A stretch of DNA of 64,000 nucleotides from Microtetraspora malaysiensis. Its GTDB lineage: Bacteria; Actinomycetota; Actinomycetes; Streptosporangiales; Streptosporangiaceae. The position numbers were made by a program, and so were the translations under genes. The stretch spans positions 31,378 to 95,377 of the forward strand of contig NZ_BBYJ01000032.1 in NCBI RefSeq assembly GCF_001528665.1, given 5' to 3'. The notes beneath the pieces were generated by a model, which was given only the letters and a program-made list of their open reading frames with translations, was not told the origin of the DNA and searched no databases. Of the stretch, positions 62,484 through 64,000 are shown piece by piece; the stretch's first letter is position 1; each line of letters begins with the position of its first letter.

Positions 62484-64000
62484 ATGATGCTTTCGGGTGG
62501 TGTGCTGCTGTCGCACCGACCGGAGGACGCATCTCCGTCCCGCTCATCCGACGCGCCTTCCACGTCCCCCCGGCGGCGCGGGTCCAGGCGGCACACGCCG
62601 TTCATCGGATCCAGTCGCTTCTCCGGTGACTCCTACGGGGCGGTGCTCCTCGACCGTGCTCGCAGCGCCGGGCTCCTCGATCACGCCCGCAGCTCCGGCG
62701 GCCGTGTGGGAACCCCTGATCCCGCCCCGCACGACCCGACGCGCCTCGAGGGGCGAGCTGCGCGACGTGAGCCAGAGACGACGCAGTCGTGGGCCCGTCG
62801 GCTGCTCGGCCTTCCGGACGCGGCAGAAGAGCAGAAGCCTGATGGCGGGGAGGGGTCGCAGCGCCTCGGAGGCGATGGCGGTGCTCTTTCCGGTCGGGAC
62901 GAGCTGCGGTCCGGGTACGACCGTGACGACCTGTCGGCCTGGGATGGGATCTGGCAGGGCCGCCGCTCCACCCTCGATGAGTCGTCCGTGAACCGTCCCC
63001 TGCGGGCTGGTCGGGATGGTCGGGGCGCTGGCCAGGGCATCGGCGGTGATGGCCCGGCCGCTGGTGGTGACCGCCGGGGTGCTGGTCGGGGTGCTGGTCG
63101 GGGTGGCCATGACGCAGCTAGCCGGGGCGCTGCCACCGGCCGGGGAGACGTTGGTGCAGGCGGCGCTGGCGGTGGCGGCCAGAACGGTGCTGGCCCGGAT
63201 GCTGCTGGTGGTGATAGCCGGGTAGGGGACTGGCCCGATCTGAACCTGGCTGGACGCGATGTCATCGACCTGCTGGCTCGTGCCGAGCGGTTGGCCGCGG
63301 TTGCGAGGAAGGTGCCGGGCGAGACCGTGGCCGGCGCTGGGGCTGAGGCTGGCGCTGGGGCCGGTTCCGGTGCTGGTGCTGGTGCCGAGGTTGAGGTGGC
63401 GATGGCGGAGATCGTCGCCCTGGCACGGGCGATCGATCTGGCCGAAGCCGCGATCGCCGCCCGCCTCCCGATAGCCGAAGCCGGTAAAGGGCACCATCTG
63501 TTCGGGCGGCGGTCGATCGGAGCATGGCTGGCAGCCGCCACCGGGTCACGCACCGCCCGCGCCGGGGAACGTGTCACACTCTCCCGGCAACTCCCCCGCC
63601 TGCCCCACACCGCCCGCCTGTTCGCCTCCGGCCGCCTGTCATACGGGTATGCGGCGACGATCGCGTCCGCCACCCGCCACCTGGACGACGCCGAAACCGA
63701 ACTGGCTGAGCCGATCCTGGTGGAGTTGGCGCAGGCGTCGGCGTCGACGGTGGAGGACGTGGCCCGCGCCGGCCACACCATCATCGAGACCATCGACCCG
63801 GACGGGAGGTTGGCGCGGGCGGCGGCCAAGACCGAACGCCAGCACCTGACGATCTCCGACACCACCGATGGGATGGGCCGCGTCAGCGGGCTGCTCGACC
63901 CGGAACTGAAGATGCAGCTGAAGACCTGGCTGGAACCGCTGGCGGTCAAAACCGACAGCACCGACCTGCGCAACCACGGCCGCCGTATGGCCGACGCCCT
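62484..64000 (+). CDS. DUF222 (13E12-type) protein, probable HNH-endonuclease family member, cut by window end
   Basis: The frame starts at ATG 62484 after GGGGAGGTG and is open to the window end (505 codons). Residues about 1-170 are polar and low-complexity. Residues about 170-250 are Gly/Arg- then Gly/Ala-rich, with GAGAEAGAGAGSGAGAGAE near 292-310. From about residue 255 the DUF222 pattern appears: LPRLPHTARLFASGRLSYGYAATIA, then TVEDVARAGHTIIETIDPDGRLAR and GMGRVSGLLDPE. Such proteins usually end in an HNH nuclease motif, which would lie beyond 64000. The long N-terminal extension is unusual, so an internal start nearer the domain is possible. Confidence 0.75.
   Translation, partial: MMLSGGVLLSHRPEDASPSRSSDAPSTSPRRRGSRRHTPFIGSSRFSGDSYGAVLLDRARSAGLLDHARSSGGRVGTPDPAPHDPTRLEGRAARREPETTQSWARRLLGLPDAAEEQKPDGGEGSQRLGGDGGALSGRDELRSGYDRDDLSAWDGIWQGRRSTLDESSVNRPLRAGRDGRGAGQGIGGDGPAAGGDRRGAGRGAGRGGHDAASRGAATGRGDVGAGGAGGGGQNGAGPDAAGGDSRVGDWPDLNLAGRDVIDLLARAERLAAVARKVPGETVAGAGAEAGAGAGSGAGAGAEVEVAMAEIVALARAIDLAEAAIAARLPIAEAGKGHHLFGRRSIGAWLAAATGSRTARAGERVTLSRQLPRLPHTARLFASGRLSYGYAATIASATRHLDDAETELAEPILVELAQASASTVEDVARAGHTIIETIDPDGRLARAAAKTERQHLTISDTTDGMGRVSGLLDPELKMQLKTWLEPLAVKTDSTDLRNHGRRMADA

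Overview
The window is high-GC DNA (about 70% by eye) with GTG/TTG starts, four-base ATGA/GTGA gene overlaps, sugar ABC operons without their own ATPase, and a SapB-type lanthipeptide locus. Together these point to a filamentous actinomycete. The gene content would suit the Streptosporangiales, but nothing in the sequence proves the genus.

Layout. (1) 1-8957: end of a PiT-type phosphate transporter, a ROK repressor, and a carbohydrate-uptake operon (Gfo/Idh/MocA oxidoreductase, binding protein, two permeases, a Tat-exported endonuclease/exonuclease/phosphatase-fold protein, a secreted SGNH esterase). The first operon gene is split by a complete 1318-bp IS3-family element at 1854-3171. (2) 9025-13118: an APH-fold kinase, several small unrecognised genes and a GNAT remnant. 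(3) 13395-23272: a tightly overlapping five-gene cassette, WGR/DUF4132 protein, MoxR AAA+ ATPase, DUF5682 protein, VWA protein and SWIM zinc-finger protein. It has the same domain order as the uncharacterised Escherichia coli yehI-L-M-P-Q locus and is the best candidate here for an undescribed system. (4) 23445-27832: a VOC protein, a GbsR/MarR regulator divergent from an internally deleted cytochrome P450 plus an SDR, a small membrane protein and a TetR regulator. (5) 27912-37609: a catabolic island with an aldehyde dehydrogenase, a GntR/FCD regulator, an amino-acid-type ABC importer, two amidohydrolases and a fused 2-oxoacid dehydrogenase E1 alpha-beta. (6) 37635-46360: a SAM methyltransferase, a LacI regulator and a dipeptide/oligopeptide ABC importer that ends in a C45-family (acyltransferase/amidase) gene. 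(7) 46548-50604: an epoxide hydrolase, and a TetR regulator divergent from an MFS exporter and an atypical SDR. (8) 51058-60308: a class III lanthipeptide (SapB/ram-like) cluster. A LuxR-type response regulator faces a minus-strand operon: LanKC synthetase, 43-residue precursor (57608-57739), heterodimeric ABC exporter, and a prolyl oligopeptidase that could be the leader peptidase. (9) 60309-64000: repeat-rich DNA, an SDR with Phe in place of the catalytic Tyr, and a DUF222/13E12-type protein cut by the window end.

Working together: regions 1, 5 and 6 are three separate uptake-plus-catabolism units, each next to its own regulator (ROK, GntR, LacI). Palindromes that could be operators lie in front of the GntR, LacI and TetR units. 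In region 8 the modification enzyme, precursor, exporter and protease are transcribed together. A strong hairpin after the precursor gene could keep precursor mRNA more abundant than exporter mRNA.
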